Assembly: GCA_019914995.1 (NCBI GenBank)
Contig: CM034134.1
Span: forward strand, 7,076,463-7,140,462
Direction of reading: 5' to 3'
DNA length: 64,000 nucleotides
DNA from: Acanthochlamys bracteata
Taxonomy: Eukaryota; Streptophyta; Magnoliopsida; Pandanales; Velloziaceae
The notes beneath the pieces were generated by a model. That model ran no database searches, was not told where the DNA came from, and saw only the letters and a program-made list of their open reading frames with translations. Position numbers and translations under genes: made by a program. The first letter of the stretch is position 1. Every line of letters begins with the position of its first letter. This document shows, piece after piece, positions 1 through 11,199 of this stretch.

Positions 1-7
1 TTTACCC

Positions 8-186
8 TTACTGACCCTATGATGAATTTTGAGAGATTTTTGGTTATTCTTATTGGCAATTAATAAATTTTGAGGTATATTTGCCTATGCTTGTCCTTAC
101 TGCCATATGATGATTTTTTGAGGGATGTTGCCTTATGCAATGTTCAAATGGGATGTTTTCTTACTGCCCTATGATGTTTTTTAAGG
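8..186. repeat. Degenerate triplicated motif
   Basis: A motif reading roughly CTTACTGNCCTATGATG followed by a T-rich stretch and GAG/AAGGG occurs three times, near 8-35, 96-124 and 160-186. The spacing of about 88 and then 64 bases is irregular. This is seen directly in the sequence. It lies upstream of the Harbinger remnant and may be its subterminal repeat region or an older unrelated repeat. Confidence 0.4.
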
Positions 187-224
187 GTTTTTTGAGAAAT
201 TTTTTTTCATATGTTTAGATAGAA

Positions 225-1280
225 TACTCAAAATCACGTCGATCAAGAAATGTGAATCCGATTAGTGGATGCACTGCACTTTAAGTTTCTTGAATATTCT
301 GAACAAGAGATATCTAAGAGGAATAGGCCAGTAACGTATTTTAATATGCAAGGCTGGGCAAATATCAAAACATCATTTGAAGCATTTTATGGCCATGAGG
401 TTGAGCGAAAATAATTAAAAAATTATTGAGATGGTATAAAGAGTGATTACAATAATTATAAATCGTTGGTCTGTGGAGAGTCTAGTTTTGGATGAGATTA
501 TATTCGCAACACAATCACTGCAGATGAGGAGTGGTGGAAAGAAAAGATTAAGGTATTTTTGTCTATTAGTATAGACAAATTATTATTATTATTATTAAAT
601 TTATTTTATGGAATAATGAAGTCTTTTTTATTAGACATATCCTAAGTTCAAAAAATTGAAGGAAAACGATTTATCTATATACCGCGAATGGTACTCGGTG
701 TTGTTTGATGACCTTGTTGCCGATGGTTCGCAGGCTTGGGCACCATCACAAGTCCAACAAGAGACTGCACCTTCGAACGCATCGGATTTGGAAGGCAACG
801 GAGATAGCGAAGACGTTCGAGCCAATGAAGAACCTCCAGCTGCATTTTAGGTTCCTCTCCTATAGTTAATGATAATGATTTATTTTCATAGTCTTTCGCT
901 GTATCTCAGAATCCTCAAAAATCGGGAAGCAGTGGTAGGAAGCGAAAGAATTTTGGATCATCTGAAAAAGAGCATATCAGTGAGATGACAGAGATAATGC
1001 ATCAAAGACATGCAATGACGTTATCGATACCCACCACCCGTCAATATTTGGCGATATTGGACACTATTCCGGAGATAGAGGTCGATAGCGTCCTAACTCA
1101 TTATGCAGCATGTGTATTGACTAAGAAAGAAAATCGTGAAGTATTTATGAGTTATTCTAATGCTGCAGCTCGCTATAGTTGGCTGCAATTTCATTATAAT
1201 TTTTTGGACCATGCAAATTCTAAAGTAGTTATTGTATATTGTATTCAAATATTGTGGAATATTATTGTGTTAGTAGAATG
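225..1280 (+). pseudogene. Myb/SANT-like ORF1 of a PIF/Harbinger element (decayed)
   Basis: The plus strand encodes, with breaks, the trihelix-like Myb/SANT domain common in plant Harbinger ORF1 proteins. Visible blocks are FNMQGWANIKTSFEAFY near 340, LKNY.DGIKSDYNNYKSL near 415-470 and ITADEEWWKEKIK near 516-552. A likely intron follows (AAG|GTATTT near 552 to TTATTAG near 633). The C-terminal half, rich in acidic residues and ending near 1280, follows the usual layout, including a GRKRK basic patch near 935. In-frame stops fall at about 406 (TAA), 427 (TGA) and 496 (TGA), and another follows AAF near 848, so the gene is not functional. In intact elements this protein binds DNA and helps the transposase reach the nucleus. 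The transposase pseudogene follows on the same strand. The family call is fairly sure; the exact ends are not. Confidence 0.7.
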
Positions 1281-1659
1281 AAGTTATATATGTTGTAAAC
1301 ATTATTAGAATATTGTTATGGTTATAAAATGATTTTATTGTATGATGTGGTTGTATGATGTTTGTAAGATAGTATTATTGTGAACATTATTGAAATATTA
1401 TTGTGAACATTATTGGAATATTATTGTGCTAGTAATATTTTGTTTGTAAGATAAAAATTATTGTGCTAGTTAATATTATTGTAAATATTTTTGAAATAAT
1501 TTTGTGGTGGGCATATCATGGTGGTAGTATGTATATCATCAAAATTATATTATTAGTAAAAACTTTTATGTTAATTATGATATATAAAAATTGTGAGTTT
1601 ATACATATTATTTTAGTTGATATTGACAGTTTAAAATAAAATTTTATATTTGCAGTTGA

Positions 1660-2965
1660 ATGGATCCGTGGGTTTGTAGTAATAGTGAGAAAAATTATGG
1701 TGAAGAAGAATGGACATACTTATGTGAACAAGCAAATTATACAGCAATTTAGTACTACGATCGACATCTACGCAAACGTCCGTGTTGTACATCTATACGT
1801 ACGGGTAATGTCTTCATAAATGAGATATTGGAAGGAAATGAAGTTCGTTGCTATCAAAATTTTCGATTGAAGGTACCTATTTTTTTACAACTATGTGATG
1901 AGTTAATAAGATTGTACGGCTTAGATGCAACACGTGGAATATCTGTTCATGAAGAAGTTGTTATGTTTTTTGCAACGTGTGCACATGGTTTAGGAAATAG
2001 AGTAAATCAGGAAATGTTTAATCATTCGAGTGAGACAATTCATCGACATTTTCATATAGTGCTTGAGTCTGTGCTGAAATTAGCTGCAAATATTATAAAG
2101 CCTCATGATAGATATAATGAGGAAAAGGTATTTCATTAACCGCAAAATGCGCGTTATCTTTCATGGTTTAAAGTAAGTGATCAAATCGAATTTCGACACT
2201 TAGATTATTAAATTAGATTACATGAATTTTTTATTTTGATATCAAATTTGAAAACAGGATTGTATTGGAGCTATCGATGAGACACATATCAAAGCAACTA
2301 TACGGCCAGAAGATCTAACACTTTACATTGAACGTAAAAGGTATGCTACTCAAAATATTTTGACAGTATGTGATTTTAATATGTGTTTTACATTTGCATG
2401 GGTCGAATGGGAAGGGTCAGCTCATGATTCAGGCATACTGAACGAAGCATTACGCAAGCCTGAACTGAGATTTCCTCATCCTCACGGAAACAAATATTAT
2501 TTAGTGCATGCAGGATATAAACTTACCCATAGATATATGAGTCCTTATAAAGGCAGGGACGTAAGATATCATCTAGAGGACTTTCGGTATGCCAATACAC
2601 CACAAATGCGGGCACCTAGAGGGAGGAAAGAAAAGTTCAACTTTCTACATCTTTCACGCAGAACTATCATTGAACGTACATTTTGCGTCTGGAAGACGCG
2701 CTTTACAATTTTAAGAGATATGCCGCTATACTCAATAGAGGTACAACGTGATATTGTTATTGCGACAATGGTGATACACAACTATATCAGAATTAAAGGA
2801 GCAAATGAAGCATTTGCAAATACTGAGCGTAAAACTTATCTACCATCAACATTTGAAGCATCTTCCAGTACATCATACGTTCAACCCGATGATGAATTCG
2901 ATCAGAATGATAGATGGGCTGCATATCGTGATGCAATTGCAAGTGAAATATATAGACATTTGTAA
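1660..2965 (+). pseudogene. PIF/Harbinger DDE transposase (HARBI1-like nuclease), decayed
   Basis: Two exons can be read: 1660-2172 (MDPWVCSNSEKNY start) and 2258-2965, split by an 85-base GTAAGT...CAG intron in phase 0. The product is a PF13359-type DDE nuclease of about 406 codons. The first acidic residue is in IGAIDETHI just after 2258. HDSGIL is at about 2426-2441 and the terminal Glu is in IIERTFCVWK at about 2668-2697. The second catalytic position, normally Asp in the YLVDAGY block, reads YLVHAGY here. Exon 1 carries an in-frame TAG at 1750 and a TAA at 2137-2139, yet homology and frame run through both. The stops plus the Asp-to-His change mean it is dead. I found no terminal inverted repeats with confidence. 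Confidence 0.85.
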
Positions 2966-4237
2966 ATGTTGTGTTTTTATTTGATCTTATGATTATATTT
3001 TATTTTGCTACAATATGTATGACCGTATAATATCTATATTAAAGTTTGTTTAATATTATTAACAATTGACTATATTAGTTGTTCAATATTTCTTTAATAT
3101 TTTTACACTATAAAAATAAAATCTATAATTTATACAAATTTAAATACATATCAAAATTATTTACTAATATATCATAATAATATTAAATTTACAAAATAAT
3201 ATAAATTTTTTTAATAAATATTTAAATATATTTTTAAATTTTAATATTATAATAATAATTATATAATCAATATTATTCAAATTAATTATTGATTGATATC
3301 AATAATATAATTTGTTAATAAATATAAATATTGATACAAGTAATCATTTATATAATTCTTACATAATAAATTTATTAAATTTAAAAATAAATAATATATC
3401 AAAAAAGAATTAAAAATTTCATAATATATCAATTATTATATATTTATAGGTATTTTAGTCATTTTATACTTTATACAGAAATAAATATAAATTTAGCCAA
3501 ATATTTAATTTAATTTTTAGCATTACGATACAATAATAATTTATTTAAATCTATTTTATATAAAATTATTTTTATAGTAAAAATTTCGTAACCGCTTATC
3601 AGCATTCTAAAATAGTTTTATTGAAATTGCACAAAAGTTTCGGCACCGCCGGCCAAATAAAGTCTATGTACTCAAGTTATCGAGAAAAAGTACTCTGCCA
3701 GCATATCTTGTCAAACAAACATCCCAAATTACAAATAGAACAGGCAAAACCAAAATAACGTTTTATAGAACATGTACACAAAATTGAGTTTTTACATTTC
3801 AATTATTTATTGAAATAAATTTAAAATAAACTTTAATTTTTATATTTTATTTCTATTTAGAATTTTTTGTATATTTATGCTGAAATATTGATTTTTTATT
3901 ATACATTAAAATATGTGAACTAATTGAAACTATAATTCTGATAAAAAAATTAAAATTAGACGCTGAAATACCCTCTAAGTGGTAATCAACTATTAAAATG
4001 TTTCCATTGTGCTACATTTCCACTGGATTTAACAAAAAGTAATCACTTCCTAGACATCAACCATCATCGAAATTATATACATAAAAACAACACAAAAACC
4101 CAAAACAGATACTCAACTACTCAGAACAACTTAATTCAAGACGTAACCACAAGCATTCATATAATAGCATCACAGCAACTCAAACAAAACAAAGAGGTAA
4201 AGCTTTTTCTTTCTTTTTTTTTTTTTTTTTACTACAT
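2966..4237. other. AT-rich intergenic stretch
   Basis: Very AT-rich, low-complexity sequence with no credible gene on either strand. It presumably includes the 3' end of the Harbinger remnant and, towards 4100-4237, the 3' untranslated region of the VQ gene on minus. A T-run lies near 4208-4229. Confidence 0.6.
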
Positions 4238-4912
4238 TCATGGATCACTACATCGAGGGCTCGGCAGAACAGGTGCTGGCGAGGTTGGGAAAAGCAACGT
4301 CGGTGATAGTGCAGCTGTAGATGATATTATAGGCTGCGCGCAAGAAGTTGCCAGTGGCGATGGTTCCCCTGCTCTCAATCGTCGCATGTAAGCCGTTATC
4401 GGCGACTCCGCCGCCGCACTAACAGCTGGCAGCGGCGGAAGTGGCGAGAACTGTGCCGCAATGGTCCCCAAAGCCGACGTGACCGTTGGTTCCGGTGGCG
4501 GCGGTGGAGCCAACGGCGGCGGTCTGATTTTGTGAAGTCTCGAAACTGCCGGTTTCATTTGATTTAGTTGATTATGTTGACAAGAATTAGAAGAAGAAGA
4601 CGAACCCGGAGACTGAGCTGGTAATCCAGTGAGCCGTTGAACTACGTCTCTGAAATCGTTCTTGTTGATGTTGTAAACAGGCGGCTGGCTCGGTGGCGGC
4701 GGAGGTGCTGGTGTGTTAGAAGAACTTGGGTTAGGGCTTGGATCTGAAACAGTGAGCGGTGGTTTTGCAACAGCGGCGGTGGTAACAGTGGTGTTGGTGT
4801 TTGTTGGTTTGCTGATTTTGTAAGAAGCTTTGTTCAACTCTCTCAGTGAAGAAGAAGTAGAACTACTGCTAGCGTTGTTGCTATTGATTGATTGAGAATT
4901 AATTTTCTCCAT
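4238..4912 (-). CDS. VQ-motif protein, VQ9/HAIKU1 (VQ14)-like
   Basis: A single-exon protein of 224 residues. The VQ signature FRDVVQRLTG (FxxxVQxLTG) is at residues 87-96, preceded by NINKND. Further blocks match the HAIKU1/VQ9 subgroup: SLRELNKASYKISKP at 22-36, RLHKIRPPPLAP at 125-136, SPITAYMRRL near 170-179 and a C-terminal LPSPR. The rest is Ser- and Pro-rich and probably disordered. VQ proteins bind WRKY factors, and some are MAP-kinase substrates, in the nucleus; HAIKU1 acts in endosperm growth. I chose the ATG at 4912 because the 66 upstream codons in frame (from 5110) are purine-rich leader-like sequence and the family N-terminus begins near the chosen Met. At 224 residues it is shorter than AtIKU1. 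The subgroup is moderately sure, the VQ family is sure. Confidence 0.85.
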   Translation of the reverse strand: MEKINSQSINSNNASSSSTSSSLRELNKASYKISKPTNTNTTVTTAAVAKPPLTVSDPSPNPSSSNTPAPPPPPSQPPVYNINKNDFRDVVQRLTGLPAQSPGSSSSSNSCQHNQLNQMKPAVSRLHKIRPPPLAPPPPPEPTVTSALGTIAAQFSPLPPLPAVSAAAESPITAYMRRLRAGEPSPLATSCAQPIISSTAALSPTLLFPTSPAPVLPSPRCSDP

Positions 4913-5110
4913 TGATGAATTGAAACAATGAATTGAATGAATCTGTTGGTTGTTTTCTTGGATCCGGAAGAGATGTTGGTGATCTGTTTGTTGATTTGAA
5001 AAACAGAGAAAAACAAAGATTAAAAAAAAGATGTAATATATCTGAGAGAGTTGAGAAGCAGAGAGCAGCAGTTCGTGCAGGTGAAGTGTAGCTGAAGAGT
5101 TGAAGAACAT

Positions 5111-7155
5111 GATTAGTGTAAGGTGTACCTTACGAACTCTTTAAGTTAACTAAAAAATGCGCACTTTATCTTCTTAAAACTACCAAAATTTTGATTTTCA
5201 AAAAAATTATATGGATAGTTTGGTCTTAAAAAAAGGAAAATATAAGGATAAAATCTTAGATTGAAAATTTAAAAATGTATTTAATATTGATTCTAATTCT
5301 TAGTTTTAGGTTTAATCTTTTCTCTTAAATAAAAAGCTTTTGTGCTGGTTCAAATTTACAATATCGAAAAATTGAAAAAAATCAAAATTGAAAATATCAC
5401 TACAAAATAATTATGCTTTTACCAAAATAATTGTGAGTTAGTTTCAATAGTCATATAAAAATAAATATACATTTAGTAATTCTTTTAGCAATCTTCTTCA
5501 TCTTTCTATATTTTAGTTTATTAATAATTTTCATTACAAGATAATTTGAAGAAGAATTTCTTGCAATTTAAATATAATTTGTTTTGTAGTAGTTTTCTGA
5601 TGGATCACAATAAGCTTTATAAAATAGTTGCGGGTGCGTTTGACATTTTATTTTAATATATTTCAAAAATATCATTTTATTTTTAAGTTTTTTATCAAAT
5701 TTTAGTAATTTATTTTAAAACTAAAAAATATTTAAAAATTTCTCTAATAATATATTATTATTAATTATTTATATTTGTAACAAAAATTATTTTTAAAATA
5801 TAATAAAAATAATTTTTATTTTAAAATCTTTTTTTTATCACAAATATTCTCACGCTTATATTTAATATAGCAGCCGAACGATAAGAAGAAACGACAAAAG
5901 AGAGTGTTGTTTGCAGGTCCCACAAAAGATTGAGTTCCGTGGGGGAAAAAAAGATTCTTTGACCGGAAAGATAAAGCATTTGACTGGCTTAACAATTCAA
6001 TTCCTTTTATATTTTAGTATATGGTTTTTGTTTCAGCTTCTTTTAATTCTTACTTTTTATTTATAATTTTAATAAATTTTTATAATATTTTAAATTTTAC
6101 TTAAATTTTTTTATAAAATATAAAAATTTTACATTATAAAATTTTATTATTACTAATTAATTTTAAATAATAAAAATAAAACGTGCTTTTTAAAATATAA
6201 AATATTTTTTATTCAATTTTTTTTAAAATCATTCCTAACCATTACCTTAATTGCATGTGATTTTCAAGGAAAGTTACGTAACACAACATGAATTATTAAT
6301 TTAGAGCGTATTCTTTTAGAGTTTGTTTTATTTAATCTATAATATAACTTTTAATGAGAAATATTAATTTTTTATAAATTTATTTTGCATTAGTTTTAAT
6401 AACTTTGGAAGTGACTAAAGACTTGTTTATCTACAATTTAAATTTATTTTTTACATTTATTTTTTATTTTAAACTCATTTTAAGCTAAATAATGACAATT
6501 TAAGTAAATTTTTTCGTCAAAAATTTAAATTTAAAATAAAATTTTCACTTTTAAATTTATTTTTTTAATACAAAACAAAAATAAAAGCTCACATTTTACT
6601 GAACTCATAACTTCAAATTTATTTTTTATAAAATCACGTCTATAAAAAGAGTTTAATATCAAGATAAAGATGCCCTTATTTCAGCAGAATTGATTTCAGG
6701 TGAATAAAAATTGTATTTTCTAATAACTTTTTTTGGCTCTTTTCACCTTCGTTGCAGTGGAGTATGGTTACAACTTTGAAAGCAACAAATACATCATCTA
6801 TTTATTAAAAAAGAAATTTCAAAATAAAGAATAATACTAGTTCATTTTCTTTTACTAAAACTAGTTTATGACTTACTTTTAACTAAAAATTACAAAAAAT
6901 GAATTTCAGCTTATTCGTAATATAAAACATATTAAACTTAATTCATTTTTATCAACACTATTTATATTAACTTATCTCTAATAATTTAGTTTCAGTCTAA
7001 AAGGCCACACTCTAAATGAAAATTTTAATCGATTATTTCCTTTTTCTTTTTAACAATTCAAACCAATGAAAACATTCTAATTGCATATGTATCTTTCTAT
7101 TTATCTCAAAGTCGTCTTCACCGGTGCACTTCTTGACTTTTGTCTCCTCGCTTAT
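5111..7155. other. AT-rich intergenic stretch with repeat fragments
   Basis: No credible gene. The first few hundred bases are the promoter side of the VQ gene (minus). The segment near 5630-5830, beginning GTGCGTTTGACA, resembles the small AT-rich repeat family annotated at 15088 and elsewhere. The rest is low-complexity AT sequence. Confidence 0.5.
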
Positions 7156-7560
7156 TGTCATGAGCCTAAAATTTTACTTTAACTCGTGCGACACTTAATC
7201 ACACGTTTTGTGACCAAGTATTTTCCGACATAGCTATTAAGATAGCTAAAAAAGTTAAATTAGACTCGAGAAAAAAAAGAAAAATTAAAAGCACACTTAG
7301 ACAAGATAGTTTGAAAAGAACTCTTTATAGCACTTAAGTGTGTTACAAAGCTTTTCTTTATTTATACCCACTCTATCTACTAAAATATTTAAATTGTCTA
7401 TAGCATTCCTACACTACTATAATTTTGTCCCAACACTTCAAGTGTTTAGAGTATTATATCATACTCTAGTATATACATTAGTACAAGTTACTTTACCTAA
7501 ATAAAAATTTTTTACCAAGATAATAAGGATAGTGAGAAGTCAAAATAATCATACATGATA
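7156..7560 (-). repeat. 3' LTR of the chromovirus
   Basis: Left copy of the direct repeat (3' LTR because the element reads on minus). It starts TGTCA in plus sense and ends just before the polypurine-like tract at 7561-7570. It is shorter than the right copy by roughly 90 bases, through several small deletions. Confidence 0.65.
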
Positions 7561-7599
7561 TTCTCCCCTACCTATTACGTGATACCCTATTACAGTTGT

Positions 7600-7835
7600 A
7601 TGGAGCTATAGCGAAACTCTTGGATTTTTAGATGCAATGTCCATAAGTCGTCTTCTTATTCATAGGCTTGCCTCGTCATCTGACCGATCCTTCCATCTGA
7701 TTAAGTATTCGGGATAACATAGATGACTATCACGCCTGAGAAAAACCAATGTCTCAAGATTTCTTTCGCGTCCCGTTCTAGTGTCATGATGATAGACACG
7801 AAAGTTCTTAAGGATACACTTGTGTTTGGAACCTC
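7600..7835 (-). pseudogene. Chromodomain remnant at the integrase C-terminus
   Basis: On minus the block YPEYLIRWKDRSDDEASL (about 7660-7725) matches the chromodomain core YLVKWKGxxxxEATWE that follows integrase in chromoviruses. It is preceded by degraded linker sequence (LKNFRVYHHDTRTGRER). Stops and frame breaks show decay. Its position next to the 3' LTR is the expected one, but it sits directly beside the protease, so the whole RT-RNaseH-integrase core has been deleted. Confidence 0.6.
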
Positions 7836-7839
7836 CCTT

Positions 7840-8245
7840 AGCTCCTAGGGTGACTTTGCTCTTTTAGAGTGGTATGGTTATTGGTTGTGTCTCCTTCTCC
7901 CTTATCGGGGGTTGTAAGACAAAATAGTCTTCGATTAGAAATTTGTTTGCCGCGACAAAGTACTATATACGTATTTCCCTCATCAAGATCCATATGGAGT
8001 TGGCGAAGAATAGGCACAGTCTTTACACAATAATAAATTTTATTCCAAAAATATAAGATAATTGTCACATAAGCACAATAGAGAAGTCCACAAAATCGGA
8101 TCACTCATCTATGCAAGTTTTAACTCTGTGGCCAACATCGAGAACGGGTTTAGGTTCGATGTTAATTGCTTTAATCCACCATAGCCTTTTCGCTTATCTG
8201 AAGAAGTTATGGGTTGCCTCTGTGTCTATCAAAACTCGAACCTCC
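7840..8245 (-). pseudogene. Retropepsin (aspartic protease) remnant
   Basis: On minus near 8245-8080 the frame reads VLIDTEATHNFF, then AKRLWWIKAINIEPKPVLDVGHRVKT, matching the gypsy protease DTGATHNF...EAKRLGL...VNSEAKP layout with Gly changed to Glu after the catalytic Asp. Below it DFSIVLM...YIFGIKFII corresponds to DFTVVPMDDFDVILGMDFL. Several stops and shifts are present, so it is non-functional. Confidence 0.6.
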
Positions 8246-8470
8246 TATACAAATTAACTTTGACTGTTACGTACATTCGACGGTTAACTTCATGTTTCGG
8301 CATCTCAGCTTTTAATTTGACGGCACTAAGTAGTTAAATGAGCCAAGCTTTACTCCTACAGATTACTGTTGTGATTCGTTCATTATTCGATTAATGTAGA
8401 GAGTTTGTTCCAGTTTGGACATCCCCTAGCCAGGTTTGGTCCATCACGAAGGAAGCGTCTTAGGGGGCCG

Positions 8471-8696
8471 GCGTTTGGCAAAGCTTTTTAGAAAAACTAC
8501 TTTATAATTTTTCAGTTCATATTTTTTAATACATTTTTTATAAACTTTTAGAGAATTTATTCAAATTTTAAAAAATATAAAAAAATTCTATATAGTAAAA
8601 TCTTTTTATTGCTTATTTTTATTTTTTTAGATCAAAAAAGTAGAGCTTCATTTTTCAAAAAAAGCTTTATATCAAAAGCACTTTCAAATGTCTCTT
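8471..8696. repeat. Nested AT-rich MITE-like repeat (family A)
   Basis: The segment starts GCGTTTGGCAAAGC, is AT-rich inside with the block AAATATAAAAAAATT, and ends CTTTCAAATG. It has the same design as the copies at 15088, 22334, 22890 and 48368. It splits the retroelement between protease and gag, so it inserted after the retroelement did. Confidence 0.5.
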
Positions 8697-8699
8697 TAG

Positions 8700-9320
8700 A
8701 AGTTACTTATCATTCACTCGATTGTTACCATTGCTTTTTTGATATCTATGGGAGCCTCCATTGGTCTTAAGTGGGTCAAGTGCTACCTTTTTGACTTGAT
8801 GACTATCTTCACCACCATTGTCCTTAAAGTTTTCATGAATCTTCTCGGGCTTATTAAACTCGATTAGGGACTTAGCTATATCAATGATAGAGTTGAGATC
8901 TTGAAGTCTTTTACGTTGGATCTCCAACCTTGTCTATATTTGCAATCCATTTATGAAAACAAAAAGTGCCTCTCTTTCAAGAAAATCGAGGATCTCCAAG
9001 AGTGACTCCAAAATAGTCCTTTATTCTGTCTCTGTGTACCAAACACCGAAACTATGCCATGACTTTCGGGATTCACCAAATAGAATAGTCATTTGAGATT
9101 AAACTAGTCTCAAGTGGCCATCGTACAAGTTTCCCTCTTAATATCGGCATGCTTTCTATCATACTATCGTGATTATCCATAAGATAAAGAGTGACATAGT
9201 CAATCTTACATACATCTTCTGTGATGCTAGTTCTTCTAAAGAGTTGCTCCAAATTTCATAGAAAGTTATCAATCTCCTTATATGCCTTGGTTATAGAACA
9301 TTTACTTTTGAAGAAGTTGA
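8700..9320 (-). pseudogene. Gag remnant of the chromovirus
   Basis: On minus, from about 9290 down, the reading NLEQLFRRTSITEDVCKIDY then YVTLYLMD matches the gag core of plant gypsy elements. ALFVFINGLQ and then LEIQRKRLQDLNSIIDIAKSLIEFNKPE (about 8945-8830) match the region before the zinc knuckle. The last part, 8703-8927, is open for 74 codons; upstream there are stops and frameshifts. No CCHC knuckle was recognised. Confidence 0.65.
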
Positions 9321-9751
9321 AGTTGATGGCATAGTGGCAACTCTCCTGTTTGTAACTGTCATCTTACAAAGAACGTAGTCCTTCGGACATCTCTCTACTC
9401 GTTCGCCAATCTTGTGACAACTTCTCTAAATATCGCATCCTCTTAGGAGCATCCATATCATCAAAGGAGAGTATTTAAAGACCTTACATTTTCTAGAGCA
9501 TGATTAGCCCACCACATCCAAGGCGTCTTATATCTTCCCATGAATCTCTTCATGTCTCTTTTCAAGCCTGTCGATGCTTTGGCCCAACTCTTCGAACTTA
9601 TCACACCTTGTCGACTATTGTAGGCTACACATTCATGAGCTTTATGTTCACATCTGCTGTTATATCTTCAGACTTTTCTTTGTGTAGTCTATTGCTCTCA
9701 GGAGCCTTCCTTTTAGTCTCCGTTCCTCGGGATAGTAAGATCGTTTCTGCT

Positions 9752-10253
9752 TGTCATTTTCGTTTGCAAAACTTTAATTTTACAATTTGTTACGATGACT
9801 CGTGCAGTATTTAATCACATCTTTTTTAGTTAAGTCGGTTTTTTTTTCAACGTGGCTATCAAAGATAGCTAATCAAATTTGAATGGACTTGAACAAAAGA
9901 AGAAAAGTGAGAGGCACACTCGACGAGAGAGCTTAGAAAGAACTTTTTATTAGCACTAAAGCTTATTACAATGCTTTTTCTTATTGGTTGCAAATGAGGG
10001 TCTTATATTTCTATTTATATCTACCACCTCTTTAATAAATCGTAGAGATTATTTTAATCGAACGGTAAAGAATATTTGATTTAGAAAGTTTTTAAATAAT
10101 ATCCTACACTAGTTTCAAATATTTTAAGTGTGTAGTACATTTTATCATACTCTAAATCTACCTTATTTAAAAAATACTTTACCTAAATAAAATAATATTT
10201 TATCAATGTAAAATAATGACGAGAGAAGTTAAAGTAGCCGTACCGTAATGATA
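9752..10253 (-). repeat. 5' LTR of the chromovirus
   Basis: Right copy of the direct repeat that also forms 7156-7560. It starts TGTCA in plus sense and ends near ATGATA. The sequence just inside it does not match a standard tRNA-Met primer-binding site. Confidence 0.65.
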
Positions 10254-10499
10254 TGTGCATATAGTTACTTAATTAGATAACTATTGTTTAATTTCTTTAT
10301 AATTTGTATTTATAACTTAGAAGCATTTGCCGAATTCTTACCGAATATTGAATTTCAGATTACCGTTAATTATTAAAAACAATTTATATAGCTCGATTAT
10401 GAAAACAACACATAACTTTTTAAAAATATGATCTTTTTAAGGATCTTTATTGCAAAGTATTTTTTTTTCGTTTTTTATAATAAACAAGCAGCCGGTCTA

Positions 10500-11070
10500 G
10501 TTATTCGTTACTCGTCTACGACTAGTTGCTGTAAATTTTGATCCGACCTAAAATTGATCCAAAAAGATCGAAATTTGGGTCAAATTTTAGTCGAATTTGG
10601 GTCAATTTTAGGTCGATCAAAAAATGACCAAAAAATTTAAACGAATTCGAATCGAATTCAGATTGATCCGACAATAACCCGTTTAATCCGTATAACTTTT
10701 TATATAGTCTATATTACTTAATAATTATAAAATAAATATAAAAAAATTTAAATTTAATTTATATATATATATTTTAATTTATCTTAATTAGAAAAATATT
10801 AATTTATCAAAATTAATATTTTTCTTTTTAAATATATCATAATTAATAATTTTTATATATTATTATTAAAAATTAATATTTATAATTTTTATTAATAATT
10901 TAATTATTAAATAGATCAATTCGAATTTGATCCGATTATAAATAGGTTGGGTTAGAATTGACAATTTTGATCCATATAAATAAATAGATTAAATTAGGAT
11001 TGAATAATTTTGAACCAATTATTATATGAGTCGATTCAAAACCGATCTATAAATTCCGTCACTTCAGCGA
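10500..11070. repeat. Interspersed repeat with GATCCGA/AAATAGATC core (family D)
   Basis: An AT-rich stretch with repeated GATCCGATTATAAATAG-like phrases, also found at about 36960-37186, 57415-57607 and 58045-58250. Near the left end GACCTAAAATTGATCC (10545-10560) and GGGTCAATTTTAGGTC (10599-10614) form an inverted repeat with one mismatch. Ends of related copies read ATTGCCATCCCTA, suggesting a hAT-like TIR of the TAGGGATGGCAAT type; this copy has no clean end. Confidence 0.4.
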
Positions 11071-11199
11071 CTCTAGAAACAGTCTACTTGATTTTTTTTT
11101 GATTATTAATTAATATTAATTTATTATAATTTATTACAACTTAATTTGTTTTTCTTTCACTTGATTAATTATTTATTCATCTTGAATCTTTGATTTTTA

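Larger units (their letters stand above)
7156..10253 (-). mobile_element. Internally deleted Ty3/gypsy chromovirus with two LTRs
   Basis: Two diverged direct repeats, about 7156-7560 and 9752-10253, share order and many blocks: ACTCGTGC, a lysine-codon-like A-rich stretch, AAAGAACT, TAGCACT, a TCATACTCTA block and TTTACCTAAATAAAA. They are read as LTRs. The element runs on minus: a polypurine-like AGGGGAGAA (minus sense) abuts the left LTR at about 7561-7570, and gag and protease remnants also read on minus. The internal part is only about 2.2 kb and lacks reverse transcriptase, RNase H and integrase core. I found no standard primer-binding site or matching target-site duplication, so the ends are approximate to about 10 bases. 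A small MITE-like repeat at 8471-8696 is nested inside. Confidence 0.75.

Noticed and set aside
4913-5110. 66-codon N-terminal extension of the VQ protein
   Set aside because: It is in frame with its own ATG, but its composition is leader-like and family members start near the downstream Met.
9500-9814. 104-codon open frame on plus inside the retroelement
   Set aside because: It is the antisense of gag-leader and LTR sequence; the real coding remnants read on minus.
7151-10258. Target-site duplication for the chromovirus
   Set aside because: Bases next to the inferred LTR ends (CTTAT and TGTGC) do not match, so I make no claim of a preserved duplication.
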